Origin: Nocardia africana NBRC 100379 | GTDB lineage: Bacteria > Actinomycetota > Actinomycetes > Mycobacteriales > Mycobacteriaceae | Assembly: GCF_001612635.1 (NCBI RefSeq) | Contig: NZ_BDAV01000001.1 | Location: 162,227 to 226,226, forward strand | Length of the DNA: 64,000 bases | Direction: 5' to 3' | Program-made: the position numbers and the translations under genes | In this document: piece after piece, positions 9,751 through 17,306 of the stretch | How positions within the stretch are numbered: the stretch's first letter is position 1 | Layout: every line of letters starts with the position of its first letter | Notes under the pieces: generated by a model | What the model saw: the letters and a program-made list of their open reading frames with translations, nothing else | The model's database searches: none | What the model was told of the DNA's origin: nothing

Positions 9751-10620
9751 TCAGGGCAGCCGGGCTGCGATGTCGTCGATCAGCCAGGGGCCGTCGGTTT
9801 CGATGGTCTTCACGTCGTGCCAGCCGCCGAGCTCGGAGATGGCGCCGCCCTGCACGGCGAAGACCTTGCCGGTGACCGGGCATTTCTCGGTGGCCAGGTA
9901 GGCGACCAGCGGCGAGATGTTGGCCGGGCTGAAGGCGTCGAATTCGCCCTCGCCCACCTCGGCGGCGAAGATCGCCCCCATACCGGGTGTGGCCAGGGTC
10001 AGGCGCGTGCGCGCCATCGGGGCGATGGCGTTGACGCGCACGCCGTAGCGTTCCAGTTCCTCCGCGGCGACCAGCGTCAACGCGGCGATACCGGCCTTGG
10101 CCGCGCCGTAGTTCGCCTGGCCGGCGTTGGGCAGGGTGACGCCGGAGGCCGAGGCGGTGTTGACAACGGCGGCAGTGGGCTGCTTACCGGCCTTCGACTG
10201 GTCCTTCCAATACGCCGCGGCGTGGCGCAGCACGTTGAAGTGGCCCTTCAGATGCACCGCTATGACCGCGTCCCACTGCGATTCCTCCAGCCCGGCGATG
10301 AACCCGTCACGCAGGATGCCGGCGTTGTTGATCACCACGTCGAGCGTGCCGAACTCCGAGATCGCCTGGTCCACCAGGTTTTTCGCACCGTCCCACTGCG
10401 CCACGTTGTCGGTGTTGGCGACCGCCTTCCCACCCGCGGCGCGAATCTCCTCCACCACCTCCTGCGCCGGCCCGGCGTCGGCGCCCTCTCCGGCGTTACT
10501 CCCGCCCAGATCGTTCACCACGACCGAGGCGCCCTCGCGCGCGAACAACAGCGCGTGTTCGCGGCCGATGCCGCGGCCGGCGCCGGTGACGACGGCGACC
10601 CGCCCATCCAATACACCCAT
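9751..10620 (-). CDS. SDR-family 3-hydroxyacyl-CoA dehydrogenase-like protein
   Basis: This is a 289-residue short-chain dehydrogenase. It has the nucleotide-binding TGAGRGIG (residues 12-19), NNAG, a catalytic Ser in NTASASG, and YGAAK as the Tyr-Lys pair. The long NDLGGSNAGEGAD loop after strand 2 is typical of the multifunctional-enzyme-2/Hsd4-like subgroup that oxidises 3-hydroxyacyl-CoAs in steroid side-chain and fatty-acid beta-oxidation. That fits its neighbours: a MaoC hydratase 14 bp upstream and an acyl-CoA dehydrogenase downstream. The exact chain substrate is not determinable. The start is ATG 10620. Confidence 0.85.
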   Translation of the reverse strand: MGVLDGRVAVVTGAGRGIGREHALLFAREGASVVVNDLGGSNAGEGADAGPAQEVVEEIRAAGGKAVANTDNVAQWDGAKNLVDQAISEFGTLDVVINNAGILRDGFIAGLEESQWDAVIAVHLKGHFNVLRHAAAYWKDQSKAGKQPTAAVVNTASASGVTLPNAGQANYGAAKAGIAALTLVAAEELERYGVRVNAIAPMARTRLTLATPGMGAIFAAEVGEGEFDAFSPANISPLVAYLATEKCPVTGKVFAVQGGAISELGGWHDVKTIETDGPWLIDDIAARLP

Positions 10621-10634
10621 GACAGTCTCCTCGA

Positions 10635-11516
10635 CTACGAGTTGTCGGCGACGACCGCCAGGCCGTCGGTCAGAACGAGATCGGTTCCGCGTGCGGTGCG
10701 GAACGCGTAGGTGGTGTCGGAGCCGGTCGAGCCGGCCTTCCAGATCTGCGTCTCCAGCTCGTCGCCGGGGAACACCATCTTCGAGAAGCGCACCGCGAAC
10801 CGCTTCAATCGGTGCACATCGGAACCGGCCACCGCGGTGAGGACCGCCCACGACGACATCGCCATGGTGCACAGACCGTGCGCGATGATGCCGGGCAGTC
10901 CGGCATCCTTGGCCACCTGCTCGTCCAGGTGCAGCGGCACCGGATCGCCGGAAGCGGGGGCGTAGCGGTAGGTCTGATCGTCGTCCACGTGGGCGGCGAC
11001 CCGGGCCAGGGGCGGCTGCGCCTCCAGCGCGGGGTCGAACTTGTGCGCCGGCGCGCTCTCGCCGACCCGCTTGCCGACATCGATGTTGCGGAAGAAGGCG
11101 GTCAGATACTGCTCGTTGACGAGCTCCCCGTCGGAGTCCCGGCATTCGATGAGAATGGTGATGGTGGTGCCGTTCTCCCGGCCCTCGTAGCCGACCGCCT
11201 TGGCCCGCGAGACCAGCCGATCACCCGGCCGGATCGGGCGATGGAAGTGAAAGTCCTGCTCGCCGTGCACGACTCGGCCGAAGATGTCCATCGGCACGAC
11301 GTCGATCACCGGCATCATCATCGCCTCGAAGACGGGCACGATGGCGAAGACGGGAGAGGCGATATCGCCGGACAGGTGAGCCGGAATCGGGTCGTTGGTG
11401 GCGGCGGCGTACTCGGCGATCCGCTCCCGGGTGACCTCGAACCGCTCCTCGTCGGACCAGACGTTCAGGCCCGCGTCGTCGAATTCCACGGGCCGGGGCC
11501 CTGTTTCGGTGGCCAT
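10635..11516 (-). CDS. Double-hotdog MaoC-family enoyl-CoA hydratase
   Basis: This 293-residue protein has two tandem hotdog domains: a FAS1-like dehydratase N-half (FHFHRPIRPGDRL at about 88-100) and a MaoC C-half. The hydratase-2 active-site region is IIAHGLCTMAMS, preceded by DPVPLHLDEQVAKDAG, where Asp and His catalyse addition of water to trans-2-enoyl-CoA. This arrangement is typical of mycobacterial Hsd4B/HtdX-like proteins. The start is ATG 11516, 4 bp after the SRPBCC gene. In the operon it supplies the hydration step between the acyl-CoA dehydrogenase and the SDR. Confidence 0.85.
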   Translation of the reverse strand: MATETGPRPVEFDDAGLNVWSDEERFEVTRERIAEYAAATNDPIPAHLSGDIASPVFAIVPVFEAMMMPVIDVVPMDIFGRVVHGEQDFHFHRPIRPGDRLVSRAKAVGYEGRENGTTITILIECRDSDGELVNEQYLTAFFRNIDVGKRVGESAPAHKFDPALEAQPPLARVAAHVDDDQTYRYAPASGDPVPLHLDEQVAKDAGLPGIIAHGLCTMAMSSWAVLTAVAGSDVHRLKRFAVRFSKMVFPGDELETQIWKAGSTGSDTTYAFRTARGTDLVLTDGLAVVADNS

Positions 11517-11520
11517 ATCG

Positions 11521-11955
11521 CTAGGCCGTCGCCAGGGCGTCGAGCTGTTCGAGGGTGGTGTCCAGCTGCTTGGCGCCGTCCTTCTCGACCGCCTTGCCCA
11601 GCGCGCCTTTGATGAGCGCGCCCTCGAAATCGCCGGAGACCGAGAATTTGCTGCCTGCTCCCTCCGGTGCGATGTCGAAGGAGAACTTCACCTTCACACC
11701 GGCCATCCCAGCGCCGCTGAGCACCAGGTTGTTCGGCGCATTCACCTCTTCGACAACCCATTCCATCTTGTTCGCCATGCCGAGCATCATGATCTTGGCG
11801 ACCAGCTTCGACCCCGTGGTCAGCGTGGCCGGCGGCTCCTCCATCCAGCGCTCGTGAATGGTGAACCATTTGTCCCAGGTCTGCGGATCCGAGACGACCG
11901 CCCAGAGCGCGTCCGGGGTGGCGTTGAGATTCTTGGTGGCTTCGATGTGACCCAT
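11521..11955 (-). CDS. SRPBCC (START/Bet v1-like) family protein
   Basis: This 144-residue protein fits the SRPBCC helix-grip fold: N-terminal strand (GHIEATKNLNATPDALWAVV), SDPQTWDKWFTIHERW, several strands and a long C-terminal helix (LGKAVEKDGAKQLDTTLEQL). Such proteins bind hydrophobic ligands such as lipids or polyketides. It lies 12 bp after the thiolase gene and 4 bp before the hydratase gene, so it probably binds or presents the acyl substrate of this beta-oxidation set. No catalytic residues can be assigned. Confidence 0.75.
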   Translation of the reverse strand: MGHIEATKNLNATPDALWAVVSDPQTWDKWFTIHERWMEEPPATLTTGSKLVAKIMMLGMANKMEWVVEEVNAPNNLVLSGAGMAGVKVKFSFDIAPEGAGSKFSVSGDFEGALIKGALGKAVEKDGAKQLDTTLEQLDALATA

Positions 11956-11967
11956 GTTCGTACTCCT

Positions 11968-13185
11968 TCAGCGCTCGGCGCGTTGGTAGGCGGTGACGAC
12001 CGCGGCTCCGCCGAGGCCGATGTTGTGCTGCAGTGCGGCGGTGACGCCCTCGACCTGACGTTTGTCGGCGTCACCGCGCAGCTGCCAGGTGAGCTCGCTG
12101 CACTGAGCCAGACCGGTCGCCCCCAGGGGATGCCCCTTGGAGATGAGGCCGCCCGACGGGTTGACCACCCACGTGCCGCCGTAGGTCGTCTGATCGCCGT
12201 CGACGAGGCTGCCGGCCTCCCCCTCGCCGCACAGGCCCAGCGCCTCGTAGAGCAGCAGTTCGTTGGCGGAGAAGCAGTCGTGGAGTTCGATCACCTGGAA
12301 GTCCTGCGGACCCAGGCCCGACTGCTGGTAAACCTGCTGCGCGGCTTGCACATTCATGTCGTAGCCGATCAGGTTCTTCGCGGTGCCGTCGAAGGTGGAC
12401 GCGAAATCGGTGGTCATCGCCTGGCCCACGATCTCCACCGCCCGCCCGGCCAGACCGTGCCGTTCGACGAAATCCTCGGAGGCGAGGACCACCGCCCCCG
12501 AACCGTCCGAGGTGGGCGAGCACTGGAGTTTGGTGAGCGGGTCGTAGATCATCCGCGCGCCCAGGATGTCGTCGAGCGAATACTCGTCCTGGAACTGCGA
12601 ATACGGGTTGTTCACCGAATGCTTGTGGTTCTTGTATCCGATCTTCGCGAAATGCTCGGCGGTGGTGCCGTACTGCTTCATATGTTCGCGGCCCGCGGCG
12701 CCGAACATCCACGGCGCCGGCGGAAACAGCACCTCGGAGATCTCGGCCAGTGCCATCATGTGCTTGGCCATCGGCTGCTCGCGGTCGTCCCAGGTGGAAC
12801 CGAGCGAGCCCGGTTGCATCTTCTCGAAGCCCAGCGCCAGTGTGCAGTCGGCCAGCCCGCCGCGAATCGCTTGGGCCGCAAGGTAGAGCGCGGTGGATCC
12901 GGTGGAACAGTTGTTGTTCACGTTGATCACCGGAATACCGGTCATCCCCAGTTCGTAGACCGCGCGCTGACCGGAGGTGGACTCGCCGTAGACGTAGCCG
13001 ACGTAGGCCTGCTGCACCTCGCGATAGTCGATTCCGGCGTCGGCCAGTGCCTTGGTGCCGGATTCGCGGGCCATATCCGGGTAGTCCCACGCGCGAGTCG
13101 TCCCGTCGGCCTCCTCGACCTGCCGCCGCCCCGGTTTCTCGAACTTCGTCATTCCGACGCCGACGACGTAGACCTTGTTCGTCAT
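11968..13185 (-). CDS. Lipid-transfer-protein-type thiolase
   Basis: This 405-residue thiolase-fold enzyme is of the SCP2/Ltp class. The acylation cysteine is C93 in [18 protein letters not shown] carries the His of the second motif, and GHPLGATG is the C-terminal signature. Such enzymes cleave 3-ketoacyl-CoA (thiolysis) or act as aldolases on steroid side chains. The start is ATG 13185 behind AAGGGTGG. It is the first gene of the operon thiolase-SRPBCC-MaoC-SDR-acyl-CoA dehydrogenase, which together encode a complete beta-oxidation turn. A palindrome at 13260-13277, 75 bp upstream, is a probable TetR operator for the operon. Confidence 0.88.
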   Translation of the reverse strand: MTNKVYVVGVGMTKFEKPGRRQVEEADGTTRAWDYPDMARESGTKALADAGIDYREVQQAYVGYVYGESTSGQRAVYELGMTGIPVINVNNNCSTGSTALYLAAQAIRGGLADCTLALGFEKMQPGSLGSTWDDREQPMAKHMMALAEISEVLFPPAPWMFGAAGREHMKQYGTTAEHFAKIGYKNHKHSVNNPYSQFQDEYSLDDILGARMIYDPLTKLQCSPTSDGSGAVVLASEDFVERHGLAGRAVEIVGQAMTTDFASTFDGTAKNLIGYDMNVQAAQQVYQQSGLGPQDFQVIELHDCFSANELLLYEALGLCGEGEAGSLVDGDQTTYGGTWVVNPSGGLISKGHPLGATGLAQCSELTWQLRGDADKRQVEGVTAALQHNIGLGGAAVVTAYQRAER

Positions 13186-13259
13186 CGAACCACCCTTCTC
13201 CCAGTCGGCCGCCCCGGCGAGCGGCAGTGGTCGATCCGTTCCGATCGAACTGAAAACAA

Positions 13260-13277
13260 ACATACGGAGCTGTATGT
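13260..13277. promoter_or_regulatory. Probable TetR operator of the beta-oxidation operon
   Basis: ACATAC (13260-13265) and GTATGT (13272-13277) form a perfect inverted repeat with a 6-bp spacer. The left half-site and spacing recur in front of the adjacent TetR gene at 14117-14134. Confidence 0.7.
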
Positions 13278-13345
13278 AAAGGCGCAATAGGGCGCGGGAG
13301 GTTGCCGCGATGACAGCGGGTATACCCAGTTAGAACGTTTGTGTT

Positions 13346-13363
13346 GATACGTACAGGTGTATC
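13346..13363. repeat. Second inverted repeat near the operon promoter
   Basis: GATAC (13346-13350) and GTATC (13359-13363) form an inverted repeat with an 8-bp spacer in the leader region between the thiolase operon and the tetR gene. It shares ATAC/GTAT cores with the 13260 operator but has different spacing, so it may be an auxiliary site or chance. Confidence 0.35.
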
Positions 13364-13454
13364 TGTAGATCGCCCGCGGCGTGCGCGCCGACACCGGCGT
13401 GGCGGCGTGGCGGTACGGACGTCAGCGGGTGGCGCGCGCTACGGAAGCCTGCGC

Positions 13455-14099
13455 TCAGCCGCCGATGCCCAGGCCCGGCAGGGCGGATTCGGCAGCGCGG
13501 CGCAAGTGCGCGGACGCGCGCTGCCAGCGACGGTGGGCACGCTCGGGATCCGGGGATACGAAGTTGGAGACCAGGATTCCGCGCAGGGTGTCCATCGCGG
13601 TATAGGCGAAATCACGAACTTCCTTGCGCCGCAATTCATCCGGAACCAACTGCGATACCGCCATCAGGACGGCGTTGTTGACGAACGGCTCGACCTTCTC
13701 GGCCTCGGCGGCCAGCACCGGATCGGTGCGCCCGGCCACCCACAGCTCCATGGCCGCGATGAACAGCGGCCCTTGATGCAGCTCCCACATCGCGTCCAGG
13801 GTGGCGCCGATCGGGTCGTCACCGCCACGCAACCGGCCCAGCTCCTTCATCGCCGCCTCGGTGCGCCGCTGCGCCAGATGCGAAATGGCGGCCACGACCA
13901 GATCCGTCTTGGACCCGAAGTGGTGCACCTGCGCGCCGCGAGTCACCCCGGCCCGCTCTGCGACGCGCGGCGTCGTGGTGCCCGCATAGCCGTATTCGAC
14001 CAGGCAATCGATGGTCGCGTCGAGCAGCCGTACCCGCATCTCGCTGCTGCGCTGCTCTTGCGTACGACGCGGCGGCTTACCGACGACAGATCTGGCCAT
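13455..14099 (-). CDS. TetR-family repressor of the beta-oxidation operon
   Basis: This is a 214-residue TetR regulator. The HTH is at about residues 42-63 (TTTPRVAERAGVTRGAQVHHFG) and the ligand domain is C-terminal. The start is ATG 14099, after a basic leader (MARSVVGKPPRRTQ). It lies 269 bp upstream of the thiolase operon on the same strand. An ACATAC half-site occurs both before this gene (14117) and before the operon (13260), so it probably represses both and is released by an acyl-CoA or steroid-CoA intermediate. The inducer is inferred only from the neighbouring enzymes. Confidence 0.85.
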   Translation of the reverse strand: MARSVVGKPPRRTQEQRSSEMRVRLLDATIDCLVEYGYAGTTTPRVAERAGVTRGAQVHHFGSKTDLVVAAISHLAQRRTEAAMKELGRLRGGDDPIGATLDAMWELHQGPLFIAAMELWVAGRTDPVLAAEAEKVEPFVNNAVLMAVSQLVPDELRRKEVRDFAYTAMDTLRGILVSNFVSPDPERAHRRWQRASAHLRRAAESALPGLGIGG

Positions 14100-14116
14100 T
14101 CGGAAATCCTACACTT

Positions 14117-14134
14117 ACATACACACGTGCATGA
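14117..14134. promoter_or_regulatory. Probable autoregulatory TetR operator
   Basis: ACATAC (14117-14122), a 6-bp spacer, then GCATGA (14129-14134) match the operator at 13260-13277 fully in the left half and at 4 of 6 positions in the right. It lies 17 bp upstream of the tetR start. Confidence 0.55.
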
Positions 14135-14137
14135 AAC

Positions 14138-14677
14138 TTACTCACGCTCTTGCGCCGCACGCCCGCGCTGTATCGCGGCCAGCACCACTCGCACGCCGGC
14201 GCCGATGAGCGCCAGATCGGCCAGAATCTGCACGGTCACGACGACGCGGGCAGCCTGCGAGGTCGCCGCGATATCGCCGAAACCGACCGTTCCCAGCACG
14301 GTCACCGTGAAATAGAGGGCGTCGATCCGAGTCAGCAGCACCGTGAAGCTGTCCGGCGCGCCCGCCGACATCAGGACGTAGGTCGTGGCGAACATGAGAA
14401 TGAAGGCCACCGCGATCATGGTCAGCGCCTCGGCGCCGCGCAGTCCGGGATAAGGCGCGGCGACGATGCGCGTGGCCTGCCGCACGATGAGCACGACGAC
14501 CAGCACCAGACCACCACACAGGCTCAGAAGCGGACCGAGCTCGTTCACATGACGAAAGGGCAGGACGAAATAGAGCACGACGAGCACGAACGTCGTCACC
14601 GCGGTCCGAGCGGCGGCATACAACGCCGCCCGCCGCCGCGCAGCGTCACCGCCACTCCCCTGTCCCTGCGGGTCCAT
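14138..14677 (-). CDS. Two-helix potassium channel (ion channel family)
   Basis: This 179-residue membrane protein has two N-terminal hydrophobic helices (about 25-68) followed by a classic TM-pore-TM unit. The selectivity filter is TVGFGD at residues 130-135, a variant of TVGYGD, which indicates K+ selectivity. No RCK/TrkA regulatory domain is attached. The start is ATG 14677 with GGAGG 8 nt upstream; the open frame extends 22 codons further without a better signal. It is transcribed leftward, and its stop is 38 bp before the tetR start, with the tetR operator in the gap. Confidence 0.85.
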   Translation of the reverse strand: MDPQGQGSGGDAARRRAALYAAARTAVTTFVLVVLYFVLPFRHVNELGPLLSLCGGLVLVVVLIVRQATRIVAAPYPGLRGAEALTMIAVAFILMFATTYVLMSAGAPDSFTVLLTRIDALYFTVTVLGTVGFGDIAATSQAARVVVTVQILADLALIGAGVRVVLAAIQRGRAAQERE

Positions 14678-14933
14678 CCTGACCTCCCGGTCGAGTACTA
14701 CCGCGTTCCGTGGATCACTCAACCACGCCGGAGGCCGTCGCACCGGGAGGTTGATGCGGCGACAAGCAGGCGCTTCCCGGCAGTGGGAAATCCAGCCACC
14801 GTTCAGAAGCGCCTCGAGTTGAGAGACTGAACGTCGATCAGTCGGTGACGAGCCGCTTCCAGCCCGGTACGGCGAGCCGGAAGGCTCGGACCCCGGCCTG
14901 CCGAGGTGTCCACCGGAAGCAACGTGAGGATTG

Positions 14934-15317
14934 ATGCGAGAACTTCACCCCGATGTACGCGTGGCCATGGCGATGGGGCGAGAGCTGAAGCACCGCATCG
15001 CCGAAATGCGCGAGCGCGCCGACAAGATGGTCGCACGCCGCCCCTCGCCCAGCGGCATGGTGATTCCCGAGGTCAACGTCTACGGCCAGTTGACCGATCT
15101 GTATCTGGCGCCGGGTACCTGCGACCGGTTCGGCAACGACGAACTCGCCTTCGAGATCGTGTCCGCTGTGCGGGAGAGTAGCGCCGACGCGCGCCGCCAG
15201 TATCACATCGCCATGAACGAAGACCGTCACCATGTGCCGCTGGCCGAGAAGGCGCGGCAGTGGCGGGCGGAGATCGACGCACCGAAGGCCCCCACCAGTG
15301 GGAACCGAGAAGAATGA
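14934..15317 (+). CDS. YbaB/EbfC-family protein, first gene of an ESX-type operon
   Basis: This 127-residue protein has a helix (GRELKHRIAEMRERADKMV), the strand-loop SPSGMVIPEVNVYGQLTDLYLAPGT, and a long helix starting NDELAFEIVSAV. This matches YbaB/EbfC closely, including the APG and L-x-NDELA signatures. The start is ATG 14934 behind GAGGA. It is the promoter-proximal gene of a four-gene unit (14934-20505) whose next members are two large ESX-type proteins. Its function in this context is not established; a partner or chaperone of the secreted proteins is possible. Confidence 0.65.
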   Translation: MRELHPDVRVAMAMGRELKHRIAEMRERADKMVARRPSPSGMVIPEVNVYGQLTDLYLAPGTCDRFGNDELAFEIVSAVRESSADARRQYHIAMNEDRHHVPLAEKARQWRAEIDAPKAPTSGNREE

Positions 15318-15350
15318 GATCGGGACGGCTGGCGGGAGGATTGGCCGATT

Positions 15351-17306
15351 ATGGCAAATTTTCTGGATCTCGACCCTGATCAGCTGCGCAGGTACGCCGA
15401 GCAGCTCGACAGGTATGCCGCCGCGATGCGCAAGTGGGGCGAGATTCCGAAGGATTGGCTCGATGAGTTCCCGAACGGTTACGGGACTATCGCAGATCCG
15501 CTGCACGGTGCGCTGGAGGATTATTACCGGAATCGCCATGAGAAGGCCGAAGACCAGGCGGGGTCGGCCGAGCGGACCGCACGCGATCTACGGGCCGCAG
15601 CGGATCGGATGGAGCTCAGCGAACTCTCCGGCGGACAGCAGATCGCCGAGACCGGCCCGCACAGTGGGCCCAGCCCGGTAACGCACGGTCCGGGCAGCGC
15701 GAGCGACGCACCCGAACGCAGGGCACCGAACATCCCGGAGGCTGTGCCGCAGCGTATGCCGGACGACAACCACACACCTTCCGTCGACGCCGTTCATCCG
15801 AGGCCTGCGGCATCCACACCCGAACTCGGTCACGATGGTGGCGCTGCGCTTTCCGGGCCCGCGCTTCCCGGGCCGCATATCGGTACGTCTGTCGGCATTT
15901 CTCATCCGGCGCCCGGCCCCGAACACCACCCCGATGCTTCGACACCATTCATCGACCACGGGCACCCCGACGGCCATGTCGTGCCCGTAACTGTCGGCCC
16001 CTCCGCCACCGGATACGGGGCAGGCGAGCTGTCCGCCGAACCGATCGCACCCGCCGCGCCGCCGATACCACCGACAGGCCCCGCACCCGCGGGCCCTGTC
16101 CCCGCGGGTCCGCCTCCCAGACCACCGATGCCTTTGCGGGCCGGGCCATTCGAGGTGTCGGTGTCTGCCGCTCGCGGGCGACGGCAGGGCCGGCCGGCGC
16201 TGGTGGTGGGCAACACCGACGACGACGATCTCACGCTGGCGCGAACATTGTTGAGCGCGGTGCTCTACGCAGTGGGCGACACGGCGCCGGATGTCGAGTG
16301 GGCGACCGGCGTGGTAAGGAACGCGAGGGGCGCCGTCGTCCTGCTGACCTCCACCGAGGGACGAGGATGGCTACCGCCCGGACTCTTCGTCCCTTCCGAG
16401 GTCTTGGTGCCGTGGCAATGGGATTCGATTCTGAACACCGAGGGGCGCGCGGCCATGGCGATGGTCGAAGGTTGCCCCGACCCGGCCGGTATCCTCACCG
16501 AATTTGCTCGCCATGCCTCCGGCAACAAACGCGGACAGCTGCGTGCCCTCGCATCGTCGGCAATGGTGGACGACTATGTGCGCGCCACATTGGGCCACAC
16601 TGTGACCATCGCCGACCGAGTGATGGCGAATGAGACCGCGGTCGACCTGTCCCGGCCCGGGGCAGGTCTGGTCGACCGGCTGGACATCGGTGGTTCGCCT
16701 GCATCACGACAACTCGCAACCACGATACCGGACTCCGATATCCGAGCTGCCTGCCTGAGGTTGGCTCACGCTGCCGACGAACTGGTCCGAGAGGCGGTAA
16801 CCGGGGTCGAGACGGAAGTAGCCGCACAGCGAACTCGGCGGCGCGATGCCCTGAAATCATTTGGTACCGGACAAGAAGCCCGGATCGGGACCCGAGAACA
16901 CTCTCCCACAACCCAGCAGCACGGCGTCGCACCGTCCATGACTGTATTCGCGCCATTTGTTCCATCACATCCGCCGGTGACATCTCCGGTCGCTACCGGT
17001 CTCCGGTACACCTCAGTGGACGCGGATATCGAACGTGGCCGGACATTCGAACGGCGAGCCGACGAATTGGTATCGCTGCTACTCGCGGGCAGAGATGATC
17101 GCCAAGTGCTCCGTGACGCACTGTATGCCCATGATCAGATTGCGGCACATCCACAACTCGAGAGCATGGTGCGGACGACGAGTACCGGTTCTATCGATGT
17201 GGTTTCGGCCCGACACGATGCAGTGACGAGACCGTCCGACGAATATTCCGGCTTCCCTGTGGGTCCCGGGCTCGACGCTGCAGCCGTAGACAGGAGTATC
17301 CGATGA
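15351..17306 (+). CDS. Large ESX-secretion-associated protein with proline-rich linker
   Basis: This 651-residue protein has a helical N-terminal domain (1-95), starting MANFLDLDPDQLRRYAEQL and including a GYGTI turn, that resembles EspC/WXG100-type secretion domains. A Pro/Ala/Gly/His-rich linker follows (about 105-262). Next is a globular region (about 268-420) with RPALVVGNTDDDDLTLARTL and W-rich segments. A polar helical tail follows. The middle region resembles the uncharacterised domains of mycobacterial EspK-like ESX-1 proteins, but that is from memory. The gene starts 33 bp after the YbaB-like gene and its stop overlaps the next start as ATGA. No catalytic motif was recognised. Confidence 0.5.
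   Translation: MANFLDLDPDQLRRYAEQLDRYAAAMRKWGEIPKDWLDEFPNGYGTIADPLHGALEDYYRNRHEKAEDQAGSAERTARDLRAAADRMELSELSGGQQIAETGPHSGPSPVTHGPGSASDAPERRAPNIPEAVPQRMPDDNHTPSVDAVHPRPAASTPELGHDGGAALSGPALPGPHIGTSVGISHPAPGPEHHPDASTPFIDHGHPDGHVVPVTVGPSATGYGAGELSAEPIAPAAPPIPPTGPAPAGPVPAGPPPRPPMPLRAGPFEVSVSAARGRRQGRPALVVGNTDDDDLTLARTLLSAVLYAVGDTAPDVEWATGVVRNARGAVVLLTSTEGRGWLPPGLFVPSEVLVPWQWDSILNTEGRAAMAMVEGCPDPAGILTEFARHASGNKRGQLRALASSAMVDDYVRATLGHTVTIADRVMANETAVDLSRPGAGLVDRLDIGGSPASRQLATTIPDSDIRAACLRLAHAADELVREAVTGVETEVAAQRTRRRDALKSFGTGQEARIGTREHSPTTQQHGVAPSMTVFAPFVPSHPPVTSPVATGLRYTSVDADIERGRTFERRADELVSLLLAGRDDRQVLRDALYAHDQIAAHPQLESMVRTTSTGSIDVVSARHDAVTRPSDEYSGFPVGPGLDAAAVDRSIR

Noticed and set aside
9022..10710. 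A 562-codon open frame antisense to the acyl-CoA dehydrogenase and SDR genes.
   Set aside because: Same reason: no recognisable domain, and the opposite strand encodes complete, motif-bearing enzymes.
11395..13290. A 631-codon open frame on the plus strand opposite the thiolase and SRPBCC genes.
   Set aside because: It is a shadow of high-GC coding on the other strand. It is rich in Arg/His/Gly/Val without a domain, while the minus-strand frames carry clear family motifs.
13330..13345. TAGAACGT near the thiolase promoter, half of the KstR sterol-regulon palindrome.
   Set aside because: The second half does not match, so it is not counted as a KstR site. A sterol link for the operon rests on gene families only.
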